Shown here one piece after another: positions 19,755 to 28,421 of a DNA stretch of 43,721 nt; position 1 is the first letter of the stretch, and the number at the start of each line of letters is the position of its first letter. The position numbers and the translations under genes were made by a program. The notes beneath the pieces were generated by a model. It did not search any database. It saw only the letters and a program-made list of their open reading frames with translations, and was not told where the DNA came from. The stretch covers positions 1 through 43,721 of the forward strand of contig LMZT01000046.1 of assembly GCA_001567115.1 (NCBI GenBank), given 5' to 3'. The DNA is from Candidatus Hinthialibacteria bacterium OLB16. GTDB taxonomy: Bacteria; Hinthialibacterota; Hinthialibacteria; OLB16.

Positions 19755-19783
19755 ATGCTCCCGATTCGGACAATGAGTGTCAA
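19755..19783 (-). promoter_or_regulatory. Candidate promoter for the beta-helix gene
   Basis: On the minus strand a perfect TTGACA (19778-19783) precedes a 17-nt spacer and a poor -10 (GAGCAT, 19755-19760). The embedding 10-mer GTTGACACTC recurs exactly upstream of the gene at 25047. The consensus -35 with no real -10 suggests either an activator-dependent promoter or a chance match. Confidence 0.3.
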
Positions 19784-19804
19784 CTCGAGCGGCGAAAGCA
19801 TGAG

Positions 19805-19833
19805 TTGAATGAATGCGGGCTTGAGTGTATAAA
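19805..19833 (+). promoter_or_regulatory. Sigma70 promoter for the UvrD/Rep helicase
   Basis: TTGAAT (19805-19810), a 17-nt spacer and TATAAA (19828-19833) match the consensus 5/6 and 5/6 at ideal spacing. Transcription would begin about 19840, only some 7 nt before the helicase ATG at 19847. No Shine-Dalgarno is visible in that gap. Confidence 0.65.
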
Positions 19834-19846
19834 GCCATGCCGTTCT

Positions 19847-21817
19847 ATGGACCTCTCAGCCCTCAATCCCGAACAACGCGAAGCTGTGGAACACCGCGGT
19901 TCCCCCCTGCTGATTCTGGCCGGCGCGGGATCCGGGAAAACCCGTGTCATTACAATGCGGATTGCACATCTGCTGGCGACCGGCGCTGCATTGCCGGAGA
20001 ACATACTGGCAGTGACCTTCACCAACCGTGCCGCGATGGAAATGAGGGAGCGTGTGGCCAGCCTGGTTTCAGAAAAGAGCGCACGGGCGCTCACTGTTTC
20101 CACTTTCCATTCCTGCTGCGCCCAGATTCTCCGCAAAGAGATCGAGGTTCTGGGATATTCCAGAAAGTTCACCATTTATGATGCCTCAGACCAGCGGACA
20201 TTGCTCACCCGGGTGTTTTCCGAATTTTCGCATGGCAAGGAGACCTTCGATATCGGGACATTCGCCTACCGGATCAGCCGGTCGAAGAACAAAGGGCTGG
20301 ATCCGGACACGTATGAACCATTCTACTTCGACAAGTATGATGACCGCATCTCCCATGTCTGGAAATCCTACCAGGAGGCCCTCAAGGCGCGCGATGCCCT
20401 GGATTTCGACGATCTGCTGCTGCTGACACACCAGCTCCTCAAAAATCACCCCGGTGTTCTCGAAAAACTGAGGAAGCAATTCACACAGGTTCTCATCGAT
20501 GAATACCAGGACACCAACCATCTCCAGTTTGAAATTGCGCGCCTGCTGTGTGAAAAACACCGCAACCTGTGTGTGGTCGGAGATGACGATCAGAGCATTT
20601 ATGGATTTCGTGGCGCCGAGGTTTCAAATATTCTGGAATTCGAGCAGCGCTTTCCGGATGCGCGCATCATCACCCTTTCCCGGAATTACCGTTCGACAGA
20701 AAACATACTCAAAGCAGCCAATGCAGTCATCAACCGCAATATCAACCGTCGGCAGAAAGAGCTGTGGTCAAAGCTGGGAGAGGGCCAGCCGATCGAAATG
20801 GTCACAGCTGAGGATGAGAATGATGAGGCCCGTTTTATTGCACTGGCAATCCAGCGGATAAAGGCTGAAAAAAAACTGTCCTGGTCGGACTTTGGTGTCC
20901 TGTATCGATCGAACATCCAGTCGCGCCCCTTTGAAATCATCTTCAGGCAGAACAGGATTCCCTATGTGGTCATTGGCGGAATGGAGTTTTTCGACCGCAA
21001 GGAAGTCAAGGACATAGCCTCGTATCTGAGGGTTCTCAGCAATCCGAAGGATGACATCAGCCTGCGGCGGATAATCAATGTTCCACGCAGGGGGATTGGT
21101 GACACCTCCCTGCAGCGCCTGAACGATGCTGCGGTCAAGAACCGCCGTCCGCTGTACGACATTCTCAAGGACTCCAGCTCACTGAATCTCCCCGATGCCA
21201 CACAGGCCGGGATTCATCAATTCCTTTCATTGATCGATCACACTCAGAAAGTGATCCGCCAGGAAAACCTGTCCCGGGGAGTGCTGGCGCTGATTCACAA
21301 GAGTGGATACCTGGAGGATCTCGAGCAAACCTCCCCGAGCCAGGCAGCCTTCGAAATGCGCAAAGAAATCACCCTCGAAATGGTCAATACAGCGGAGGCG
21401 TATGAACGAGAGACCCAGTCTCCAAGTTTATGGGGTTTCCTCCAGAATGCCTCACTCGACAGTGATTACAAAAATAATAACAAAGACAAAAAGTTCGAGC
21501 AGGAGACAGTCCGCCTGATGACGCTGCACAGCGCCAAAGGCCTCGAGTTTCCTGTGGTGTTTCTTGCGGGGCTGGAGGAGGGCCTGCTCCCGCATGCCCG
21601 TTCGATGTCCCTGGATACGGATGTGCTGGAAGAGCGGCGATTGTTTTATGTCGGCATGACACGGGCACGGCAGCAGCTTTTTCTGACCATGACCGATATG
21701 CGGACAGTTCGCGGAAGGTCCAAGGCCACAACAGAGTCCCGATTCATCGGAGAAATCCCCCCCGAGTTCATCCGTTATACAGAAACTCACCTGCCTGAAA
21801 AGAAAATCAATGAATAA
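19847..21817 (+). CDS. UvrD/Rep/PcrA-family DNA helicase (SF1A)
   Basis: ATP-dependent 3'-5' DNA helicase of about 656 aa for repair and replication restart. Motifs run in order: Q-motif LNPEQREAVEH, Walker A AGAGSGKTRV, motif Ia TFTNRAAMEMRER, motif II DEYQDTN, motif III GDDDQSIYGFRGA, motif IV LSRNYRS, motif V TLHSAKGLEFPVVFLAG and motif VI EERRLFYVGMTRA. The 2B-domain segment EFFDRKEVKDIASYLRVL is closest to the Rep type. The frame is open upstream to 19505, but that part is antisense to the beta-helix gene. The family N-terminus (LNPEQREAV) and the promoter both place the start at 19847. It is the only plus-strand gene in the left half of the window. Rep versus PcrA versus UvrD cannot be settled by eye. 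Confidence 0.95.
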   Translation: MDLSALNPEQREAVEHRGSPLLILAGAGSGKTRVITMRIAHLLATGAALPENILAVTFTNRAAMEMRERVASLVSEKSARALTVSTFHSCCAQILRKEIEVLGYSRKFTIYDASDQRTLLTRVFSEFSHGKETFDIGTFAYRISRSKNKGLDPDTYEPFYFDKYDDRISHVWKSYQEALKARDALDFDDLLLLTHQLLKNHPGVLEKLRKQFTQVLIDEYQDTNHLQFEIARLLCEKHRNLCVVGDDDQSIYGFRGAEVSNILEFEQRFPDARIITLSRNYRSTENILKAANAVINRNINRRQKELWSKLGEGQPIEMVTAEDENDEARFIALAIQRIKAEKKLSWSDFGVLYRSNIQSRPFEIIFRQNRIPYVVIGGMEFFDRKEVKDIASYLRVLSNPKDDISLRRIINVPRRGIGDTSLQRLNDAAVKNRRPLYDILKDSSSLNLPDATQAGIHQFLSLIDHTQKVIRQENLSRGVLALIHKSGYLEDLEQTSPSQAAFEMRKEITLEMVNTAEAYERETQSPSLWGFLQNASLDSDYKNNNKDKKFEQETVRLMTLHSAKGLEFPVVFLAGLEEGLLPHARSMSLDTDVLEERRLFYVGMTRARQQLFLTMTDMRTVRGRSKATTESRFIGEIPPEFIRYTETHLPEKKINE

Positions 21818-21852
21818 AAAAGGCCGTGGGCAAAAAACTGGCAGCCTGTCTG

Positions 21853-21887
21853 ATGAATTCAGTGCTGATGTGAAGCCCTGAATTCAT
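21853..21887. terminator. Hairpin between convergent genes (first of two)
   Basis: Perfect 10-bp inverted repeat ATGAATTCAG / CTGAATTCAT with a 15-nt loop, 36 bp after the helicase stop codon. It has no U-tract on either strand. It probably acts together with the stronger hairpin that follows. Confidence 0.45.
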
Positions 21888-21904
21888 GCACGAGGAGATC
21901 CAAA

Positions 21905-21950
21905 GAGTTCAGCACCGGTGCCAAGGCCGGTGCTGAACTCCAGGGTTTTT
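21905..21950 (+). terminator. Intrinsic terminator after the helicase gene
   Basis: Perfect 14-bp stem GAGTTCAGCACCGG / CCGGTGCTGAACTC (21905-21918 and 21927-21940) with an 8-nt loop. CAGGGTTTTT follows on the plus strand, ending 11 bp before the stop of the convergent gene. The T-run is 5 nt from the stem, so termination should be moderately efficient for the helicase transcript. The same stem could slow the opposing transcript. Confidence 0.7.
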
Positions 21951-21960
21951 CAGAAGTTTA

Positions 21961-24900
21961 TCATTCTTTCCCGCCGGGTTCCTGCTTCAGCTTGGCAAGG
22001 AGCTCCTTGACCTCCTCGACACTCTTCTTGGATTCGGGATTCAGGGCAAGATAGCGCTCGAAATGGCGGATCGCCTCTTTGACTTTCCCGGACTCCTTCT
22101 GGAAGTGTCCCATCTGGAAATGGAAGCGTGTGTTGTTGGGTTCGATTTCCATGGCTTTATAGAGAGCCTGGATCGCATTTTCAATTTCGCCGATATTGTG
22201 GAAGGCAAACGCAAGGCGGCTCCAGTTTTCGGCGGTATTCGGATCAGCCTGCACCTCGACCCAGCGGCGCACCACGGTGGGGTCTTTGAGGGCTTCTTTC
22301 GAGGGGGTAATCCCCTCTGTGTCGGTTCCCGCCTGGATCATGGGCATTTCTGTAGCCCGTTCACGCTTGTTCCACCGCACCCCCATCCAGACAAAAAGGA
22401 GGATAAGGAGAGTTCCACCACCATACATGCCATAGGTCATGATCTGATGCCAGAGGATTTTCGATTTTACCTCATCCAGGGTTGATTGGGCTTCTGAAGC
22501 CAATGGGGTGGCTGAATACTGGCTCAAAAAGCTTTCCAGGTCATTCTTTGCGGAGTTGAGCGCATCCCCATTGCCGGAATCATCACGAATCACTTTGCGC
22601 GCCTGAGCGACAGCCTTCCAGAAAGCTGGATAAGGCGCAAATTCGGAAGCCTGAATCAGAGGTGTGGGTACTCCCGCAGCCATTTCGAGCACTTTGTCGA
22701 ACTCCTCAGCACGAAGGCGGGTTTCAACATCGGCTTTGTATTCATTGAACCGCTTCACATTCAGTTCGACTTCGCCCAGGACCTCGACCGGATCCGACAC
22801 CACAGGAGGGCTTTCATTTCCGGATCGATCCAGCGCAGTCACAAAATAGTAGAAGACAGCCGTATTCTTCAGGCGCTTGGGGCGATCGAAGCCGCGGGTT
22901 TTTTCGAGTTCCAGCTCGACCGCAAACGCATCTTTAGAAAAGGTTTTGTTATTGGACCGGTAGATGCGGTAAAGCACATTCTGCTCAGGAACCGCTTCCC
23001 AGCTGATCTGAATTTCGCCCCCATCATCACGAGAAACGACCTGAAGGGCCTGGGGAGTCGGCGGCGCCTGCTTATCGACATCAACAGCCAGCTGAGCCGG
23101 AGTCGGATCCTCATTGCCTGCGGCATCTCTGGATTGGACATAGAGGATATGCTGGCCATGCTCTGTTTTTTCGATCAGATCCGGAATGGACAGGCTGGTT
23201 TCGCTGGTCCAGTCACTCCATGAATTTTCATCCACTCTCCATCGAAAGGTGAGATCCGACTGGCGGCTGTTTTTATCCCTGGCGGCAAAGCGATAGACTG
23301 GTGAGGTGCCAGACTCATCGATCCAGACCCGTGTATTGGGCGGTGTATTGTAAATGAAATGAACCAGGGTGGGCTGGAGCTGGATATTCTGGGCTTCATC
23401 TCGGGCCTCAAAAGAAAGGGTGTGGGTCCCATCCGGCAAACCTGTTACAGCAGCATCCTGGGAGACAGAGCGCCATTCATTATAGGCTTCCTGATCGATC
23501 CGGAATCGATATTCGAGCGCCTCAGGCGCAGTTCGATTGTCTGTGCCTGACACCTTGAAGTTGACGGCATAGTCCGGTTCCTGTTCAAAATCGAGATCCC
23601 GGGTGATCTGGTCCCAATCACGAGGGAGTTCCTGAACAGTGCAAACCGGCGGAGTGGCATCCACTTCAAAGCGCACCGATACCGGCTCGGCCGAGGTATT
23701 TCCCAGAGCATCGCGTGCCTGGAGGAAAAAGGCATGGTCGCCATCGGCAAGGTTTGGAACTGTCGTGGAGAGATCGGCTTTAAACCCGGACCATTCCACT
23801 TCATCCACTTTGAAATTGAACTCCAGGCTGGCTCCCTCTCCACAATTCTGAGAGCCTTCCCAGGTGGCACTGACTGCGCGGGTGTTGAGCAGGTCGCCAT
23901 TGCGGGGAGTGAGAAAGAGTGGGACCGGAGGAACCTTGACCAGGATGCGCCTGGTTGTGGAAGGGGCCTGGCGGTTTCCAGCCTCATCGACAGCAGCCAG
24001 CGAGATGAGGTGGCTGCCATTGACCAGGCCAACCAGCTCATGACTGGTCGCATTGTTAACCCGGACCGGTTCGGCTTCATCCAGCTGAATCTGGTAACGG
24101 AGTTCTTCGGGGAGGGTGTAATTGTCTTTTCCCTGCCAGCTCAACTTCAGGTTTGGCACCAGAAGTTCGCGGGGAATCTCTGTGGTCAGTTCAGTGACAG
24201 GGGCTTCATCATCGGTGCGGTTGAACAGCAGCTGGCGGTTTGCTGTGGTTTGGACCCGGTAGAAAGTGCCACGATCCTCGAGAACCGAGGGCGGAATGGG
24301 GGGAGGTGTGGCAATCTCGCTGACCCGCCAGTTCACCCCATCATCATTCGGGGAATCCATCTGCTGAAAATCGACTCCATTCCTCATCCAGAGGACCATG
24401 GGCCAGCGTCCATTATGAACCAGTCGTGGAGCTGAGACGCGCCTGGCAAAAAAACTGCCGATCTTGGCCGCAGGCTCCCAGTAGGCCCCGGATGCCCTGC
24501 CACGCGCCAGCCAGAAAGTGTATTCCGATTCGCCCCCATCACGGGACCGTTCAACCAGAACGATCATGAACATGCGCCCATCCATCTGCCATGCCAGCAT
24601 CCCGCGGATCGGATCGGAATCGCTGAAAATGACCTCTGAGGTGGACCAGTTCTGGCCACGGTCAACAGAAACAAACTGCTGGACTTCATAACGCTGAAGC
24701 CTGTTGACAGCCACATAGACCAGCATGCTGTCTCCATCGGAAAGCAGCTCATGAGTCACGGATTGGATGCCGCTGGCCTCGACAGCCATTTTGGGGCGTG
24801 ACCAGGAGTATCCCTGATCGGTGCTGCGGGTGCAGTAAATCCCACTGACCTGGGGATCGTTATCCGCAGAACCTCGAAAAGTGACGTTGATGCTGCCATC

Positions 24901-25047
24901 GGTCAATATCACAACCCGGGCTTCGGTTGCGCCATACCCGGGAGGCAATACATTTCTTTCTGCGGACCAGTTCTGGGTAGTCTGGGAAAACACTGAAGTG
25001 CTGAACAGAACGATTCCCCACACTGAAAGAATTTTCAGCATGTGCAT
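21961..25047 (-). CDS. Single-pass membrane protein: sialidase-like/Ig-like exterior, cytoplasmic TPRs
   Basis: 1028 aa, no family name I can give with confidence. A signal peptide (MLKILSVWGIVLFSTSVFSQ) leads into a sialidase-like region with Asp-box motifs STDQGYSWSRP and SVDRGQNWSTS. From about residue 300 come four tandem Ig-like repeats. Each has a hydrophobic-x-F/Y-R-x-D strand and ends in D-G-x-H-x-L/F...A-R/V-D-x-x-G/Q-N. A fibronectin-III-like domain follows (PPTPQALQVV...YRIYRSNN). A transmembrane helix lies at about 869-892 (GGGTLLILLFVWMGV), flanked by RWNKRER. TPRs fill the C-terminus from about 939: NWSRLAFAFHNIGEIENAI and RFHFQMGHFQKESGKVKEAI. The topology places the repeats outside and the TPRs inside, suggesting surface sensing or complex scaffolding (inference). 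It lies downstream of the RND gene but is separated from it by a terminator and a 244-bp gap. Confidence 0.75.
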   Translation of the reverse strand: MHMLKILSVWGIVLFSTSVFSQTTQNWSAERNVLPPGYGATEARVVILTDGSINVTFRGSADNDPQVSGIYCTRSTDQGYSWSRPKMAVEASGIQSVTHELLSDGDSMLVYVAVNRLQRYEVQQFVSVDRGQNWSTSEVIFSDSDPIRGMLAWQMDGRMFMIVLVERSRDGGESEYTFWLARGRASGAYWEPAAKIGSFFARRVSAPRLVHNGRWPMVLWMRNGVDFQQMDSPNDDGVNWRVSEIATPPPIPPSVLEDRGTFYRVQTTANRQLLFNRTDDEAPVTELTTEIPRELLVPNLKLSWQGKDNYTLPEELRYQIQLDEAEPVRVNNATSHELVGLVNGSHLISLAAVDEAGNRQAPSTTRRILVKVPPVPLFLTPRNGDLLNTRAVSATWEGSQNCGEGASLEFNFKVDEVEWSGFKADLSTTVPNLADGDHAFFLQARDALGNTSAEPVSVRFEVDATPPVCTVQELPRDWDQITRDLDFEQEPDYAVNFKVSGTDNRTAPEALEYRFRIDQEAYNEWRSVSQDAAVTGLPDGTHTLSFEARDEAQNIQLQPTLVHFIYNTPPNTRVWIDESGTSPVYRFAARDKNSRQSDLTFRWRVDENSWSDWTSETSLSIPDLIEKTEHGQHILYVQSRDAAGNEDPTPAQLAVDVDKQAPPTPQALQVVSRDDGGEIQISWEAVPEQNVLYRIYRSNNKTFSKDAFAVELELEKTRGFDRPKRLKNTAVFYYFVTALDRSGNESPPVVSDPVEVLGEVELNVKRFNEYKADVETRLRAEEFDKVLEMAAGVPTPLIQASEFAPYPAFWKAVAQARKVIRDDSGNGDALNSAKNDLESFLSQYSATPLASEAQSTLDEVKSKILWHQIMTYGMYGGGTLLILLFVWMGVRWNKRERATEMPMIQAGTDTEGITPSKEALKDPTVVRRWVEVQADPNTAENWSRLAFAFHNIGEIENAIQALYKAMEIEPNNTRFHFQMGHFQKESGKVKEAIRHFERYLALNPESKKSVEEVKELLAKLKQEPGGKE

Positions 25048-25180
25048 GGTCGTGGGAATTCCTTTCCTACTGGAAAATACCGGTGTTGGTGCAATCTATT
25101 CATCGTACGGTTTTCAGAACACCTGATCCTGGGTTTACCGAAAACTCGATCATCCGATGAAAAACCACCTTACATACCAA

Positions 25181-25209
25181 ACGTTAGGAGTTTCGGGAAG
25201 GAGTGTCAA
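25181..25209 (-). promoter_or_regulatory. Candidate promoter for the sialidase-like/TPR gene
   Basis: Minus-strand TTGACA (25204-25209), 17-nt spacer, weak -10 TAACGT (25181-25186), about 135 nt before the start codon. The 10-mer GTTGACACTC containing the -35, and CCGAA a few bases after it, also occur at 19775-19784 upstream of the beta-helix gene. Confidence 0.3.
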
Positions 25210-25279
25210 CTTTAGGTCAGGGACCCGCTCCCGGTCACATGGAAATATCCGGTTAAAAATCAGCGAAATATCCGATGGG

Positions 25280-25303
25280 AAAAAGGCTCTTTCACTCCTT
25301 TTT
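25280..25303 (-). terminator. Intrinsic terminator at the end of the RND gene
   Basis: On the minus strand AAAAAGG, a 10-nt loop, then CCTTTTT forms a perfect 7-bp stem whose 3' arm supplies the U-run. The RND stop codon (25292-25294) lies in the loop. It would separate the efflux genes from the gene at 25047. Confidence 0.55.
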
Positions 25304-28300
25304 AGGAGAGCTTCCTGAAATCTTTTCCGATACCCTCTGGACAACGACATAGAGCATGGGGACGAACAGGATTCCGATGATCGAGGCCATCAGCATCCCT
25401 CCAAAAACCGCTGTTCCAATACTGGCGCGGGCATTGGCTCCAGCGCCATGTGCCTTGACCAGGGGGATCACCCCGAGAATGAATGCAAATGCAGTCATCA
25501 TAATCGGGCGAAAGCGCAACTTCGCTCCCTCCATTGCAGCCTCAGCGAGGCCCATCCCCGCTCTTTCGTATTTTTCCTTGGCAAATTCCACAATCAGAAT
25601 TGCATTTTTAGCCGCCAGCCCCATGAGTGTCACAATACCGATCTGGACATAGACATCATTGATGAACCCGCGCCAGGCGACCAACAGGAATGCACCAAAA
25701 ACGCCGATCCGCAACCCAAACAGCACCGAAAACGGCACCGCCCAACTCTCGTATTGAGCGGCCAGCACCAGAAAGACGAATATGAGCGCCATGCCGAAAA
25801 TCAGCCCTTGAGAGCCGCCGGCCAGTTTTTCCTGGAACGCCACACCAGACCACTGGAAACCATACCCCTGAGGCAGCTCGGCAGCCGAGACCTCCTCCAT
25901 CGCTTTCAAGGCATCACCCGAGGAATAGCCAGCGGCATTGGCGCCACTGATTTCCGCGGTACGGAACATATTGAAGCGCTGCAGAATGTCCGGTCCGGTG
26001 ACCATCTCAACAGTGCTGAGTGTCGACATCGGAACCATGGAGCCATCGCCGGTGCGAAGGTAAATATCGCGGATATTGTCGGGAGTGCGGCGGAAATCCT
26101 GTTCAGCCTGGACCATGACCTTGTATGTTCGCCCAAACAGGTTGAAATCATTGACCTGCAGGCCACCCAGATAGATTTGAAGCCCCTGAAACACCTGATT
26201 GATGGGGATATCGAGGGTGCGGGCTTTATCCCGGTCGATATCCAGTTTGACCTGGGGGATGGTGGTGCGAAAGCCGGTGAAGAGACTGGCAACCTCGGGA
26301 CGCTGCGAAGCGGTCTGAAGGAACTTACGGGCCACATCATCGAGTTCCCGGGGTGTTTTTCCACCTTTGTCCTGCAGTTCGTACTGGAAACCCCCGGCGC
26401 TCCCCAGGCCGGGAATGGGAGGAGGAGTGAAGACAATGCTGACTGCTTCCGGGTATGCGGCAAACCGCTTCCGCACATCCATCATGATATTTTTGATCTG
26501 TTCCTCTTCTGTGTGGCGCTCCTCCCAGGGTTTGAGCATCGCAATGATGGTCGCGTTGTTCGAGGTGTATGCGTTGGTCAGGAGATTCAGTCCACCCATG
26601 GTAAGAACTTCTCCAATCCCATGCACCTCTTTGAGATCCGCCTCGGCGCGCCGCATGAGCGCATCGGTCCGTTCCATCGAAGCCCCATCCGGGAGGCTGA
26701 AGGCGATGAAGAAATACCCCTGGTCCTCATCCGGAACGAAACCGCCTGGCAGCTTCTGGAGCATCGCTCCCGCCCCATACCACAGCCCGATCAGCGCAAT
26801 GAGCGCGATGACAACTCTGCGCAACAGGAAGCCAACACAGCTGAGATAACCTCCTGTCACCCTCTCAAAGACATAATTGAAGCCCTTCAGAAACATGCCA
26901 ATCGGCCCCTCATCGGCTTGCGCGGCCGCAGCAGCATGACGCACAGGGCCGGGGTCAGAGTCAAAGCGACCAGCGCTGAGAGAAGAACTGAAATCGAAAG
27001 CGTGATAGCGAACTGCTTGTAGAGCTGGCCGACAATTCCCCCCATGAAAGAAACCGGCACAAAACCGCACACAGAACAAGGGCGATGGCGACCACCGGGC
27101 CGCTGACTTCCTCCATCGCCTTTTCTGTCGCTGCCAGAGGGGCAAGCCCATGCTGAATGTGGTGTTCGACCGCCTCGACAACGACAATGGCATCATCGAC
27201 GACAATTCCCACAGCCAGCACAACTCCCAGCATGGTCAGGGTGTTGATCGAAAATCCCAGCACCATGAATGCTCCAAATGTTCCAACGAGCGACACTGGA
27301 ACCGCCAGCATCGGGATGAAAGTTGCGCGGATGCTGCCGAGAAAGACAAACACAACGATGAGGACCAGGATGATCGCATCGCGCAGCGCCAGGAAGACCT
27401 CATGAATAGCCACCTTGACGAACTCGGTGCTGTCCAGCGATACCCTGTACTCAAGGCCGGGCGGGAAGCTTTCGGCAGTTTCTTCGAGGAGTTTGCGGAT
27501 ACTGTCGGCAGTCTGGATGGCATTAGCCCCCGGCAGCTGGTAAACAATGATGAGGGTCGAAGGGATTCCATCTTTGCGCCCGAAGCTGGTGTAGCTCTTT
27601 GCGGAAAGCTCGGCGTGTGAGACATCCTTCATGCGAAGAATCGACCCATCCGGCAGTGTCCGCACGATCATGTTTTCGAATTCTTCAGCATCGGTGAGGC
27701 GCCCCTTCACATTCACCGAATACTGAAACTGAGTCCCGGCTGCGGCTGGCGGCTGCCCGACCTGGCCCGCTGCGGCGACAAGGTTCTGCTCCTGGATCAC
27801 ATTGGCGATGTCGGAACCGGTCAATCCCAGCTTGGCGAGCTTATCCGGCCGAACCCAGAAGCGCATGGCATAGTCGCGCTGGCCGACAATCATTGTGGAC
27901 CCGACACCCGAGGTCCGAGCGATGGCATCCACCAGGTTGATCGAGGCATAATTTGAGAGAAAGGTTTCATCAAGGCTTTTATCGGGAGAATAAAGTGAAA
28001 TAACCAGCAGCATGTCGGGGGATTTCTTTTTAACCGAAATGCCTGCTGCGACCGCTTCTTTGGGAAGCTTGGGCTGCGCTTTGTTGACCCGGTTGTTGAT
28101 ATCGACATTCGCGAGATCGAGGTTGGTCCCGACATTGAAGGTGCACTGGAGGAGGTAACGCCCATCGCTGGAGGATTTGGACGACATGTAGATCATATTC
28201 TCTGCGCCATTGACCTCTGCTTCGACATTCGTGGCGATGGACTGCTCTACTGTTTCCGCATTGGCACCGGGGTAATTAATTTCCACTTCGACAGTCGGCG

Positions 28301-28418
28301 GAGTGATCTGCGGGTATTGGGCAATCGGAAGGACCCCGATGCTGATGCCTCCGGCAATCAGGATCACCAGGGAGATGACAATGGCAAAAACCGGGCGATG
28401 GATAAAGAATTTAGCCAT
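25292..28418 (-). CDS. RND-family efflux transporter, HAE1/AcrB-like (two apparent frameshifts)
   Basis: Inner-membrane, proton-driven multidrug pump. It is read in three frames: 28418 to about 27064, about 27060 to about 26917, and about 26915 to 25292. The N-terminus [20 protein letters not shown] is typical. TM4 carries the proton-relay pair in [17 protein letters not shown], and TM10 has the partner Lys in [17 protein letters not shown]. The family's [14 protein letters not shown] and VLAAQYESW are also present. One T added to the T4 run (A4 at 27061-27064) restores [15 protein letters not shown]. One base added at about 26915-26917 restores LLRPRK to [17 protein letters not shown]. The repaired length is 1042 aa, equal to AcrB within a few residues. 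It begins 3 bp after the membrane-fusion gene. No TolC-type partner is in the window. Confidence 0.95.
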
Positions 28419-28421
28419 GGC

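Noticed and set aside
19505-19846. An N-terminal extension of the helicase frame by 114 codons
   Set aside because: It overlaps the divergent beta-helix gene, adds nothing family-like before LNPEQREAV, and lies mostly upstream of the best promoter.
25448-27022. A 524-codon plus-strand open frame opposite the RND pump gene
   Set aside because: It is wholly antisense to a gene with unmistakable RND motifs, its translation matches no family I know, and it has no ribosome site. Long antisense frames arise from codon bias here.
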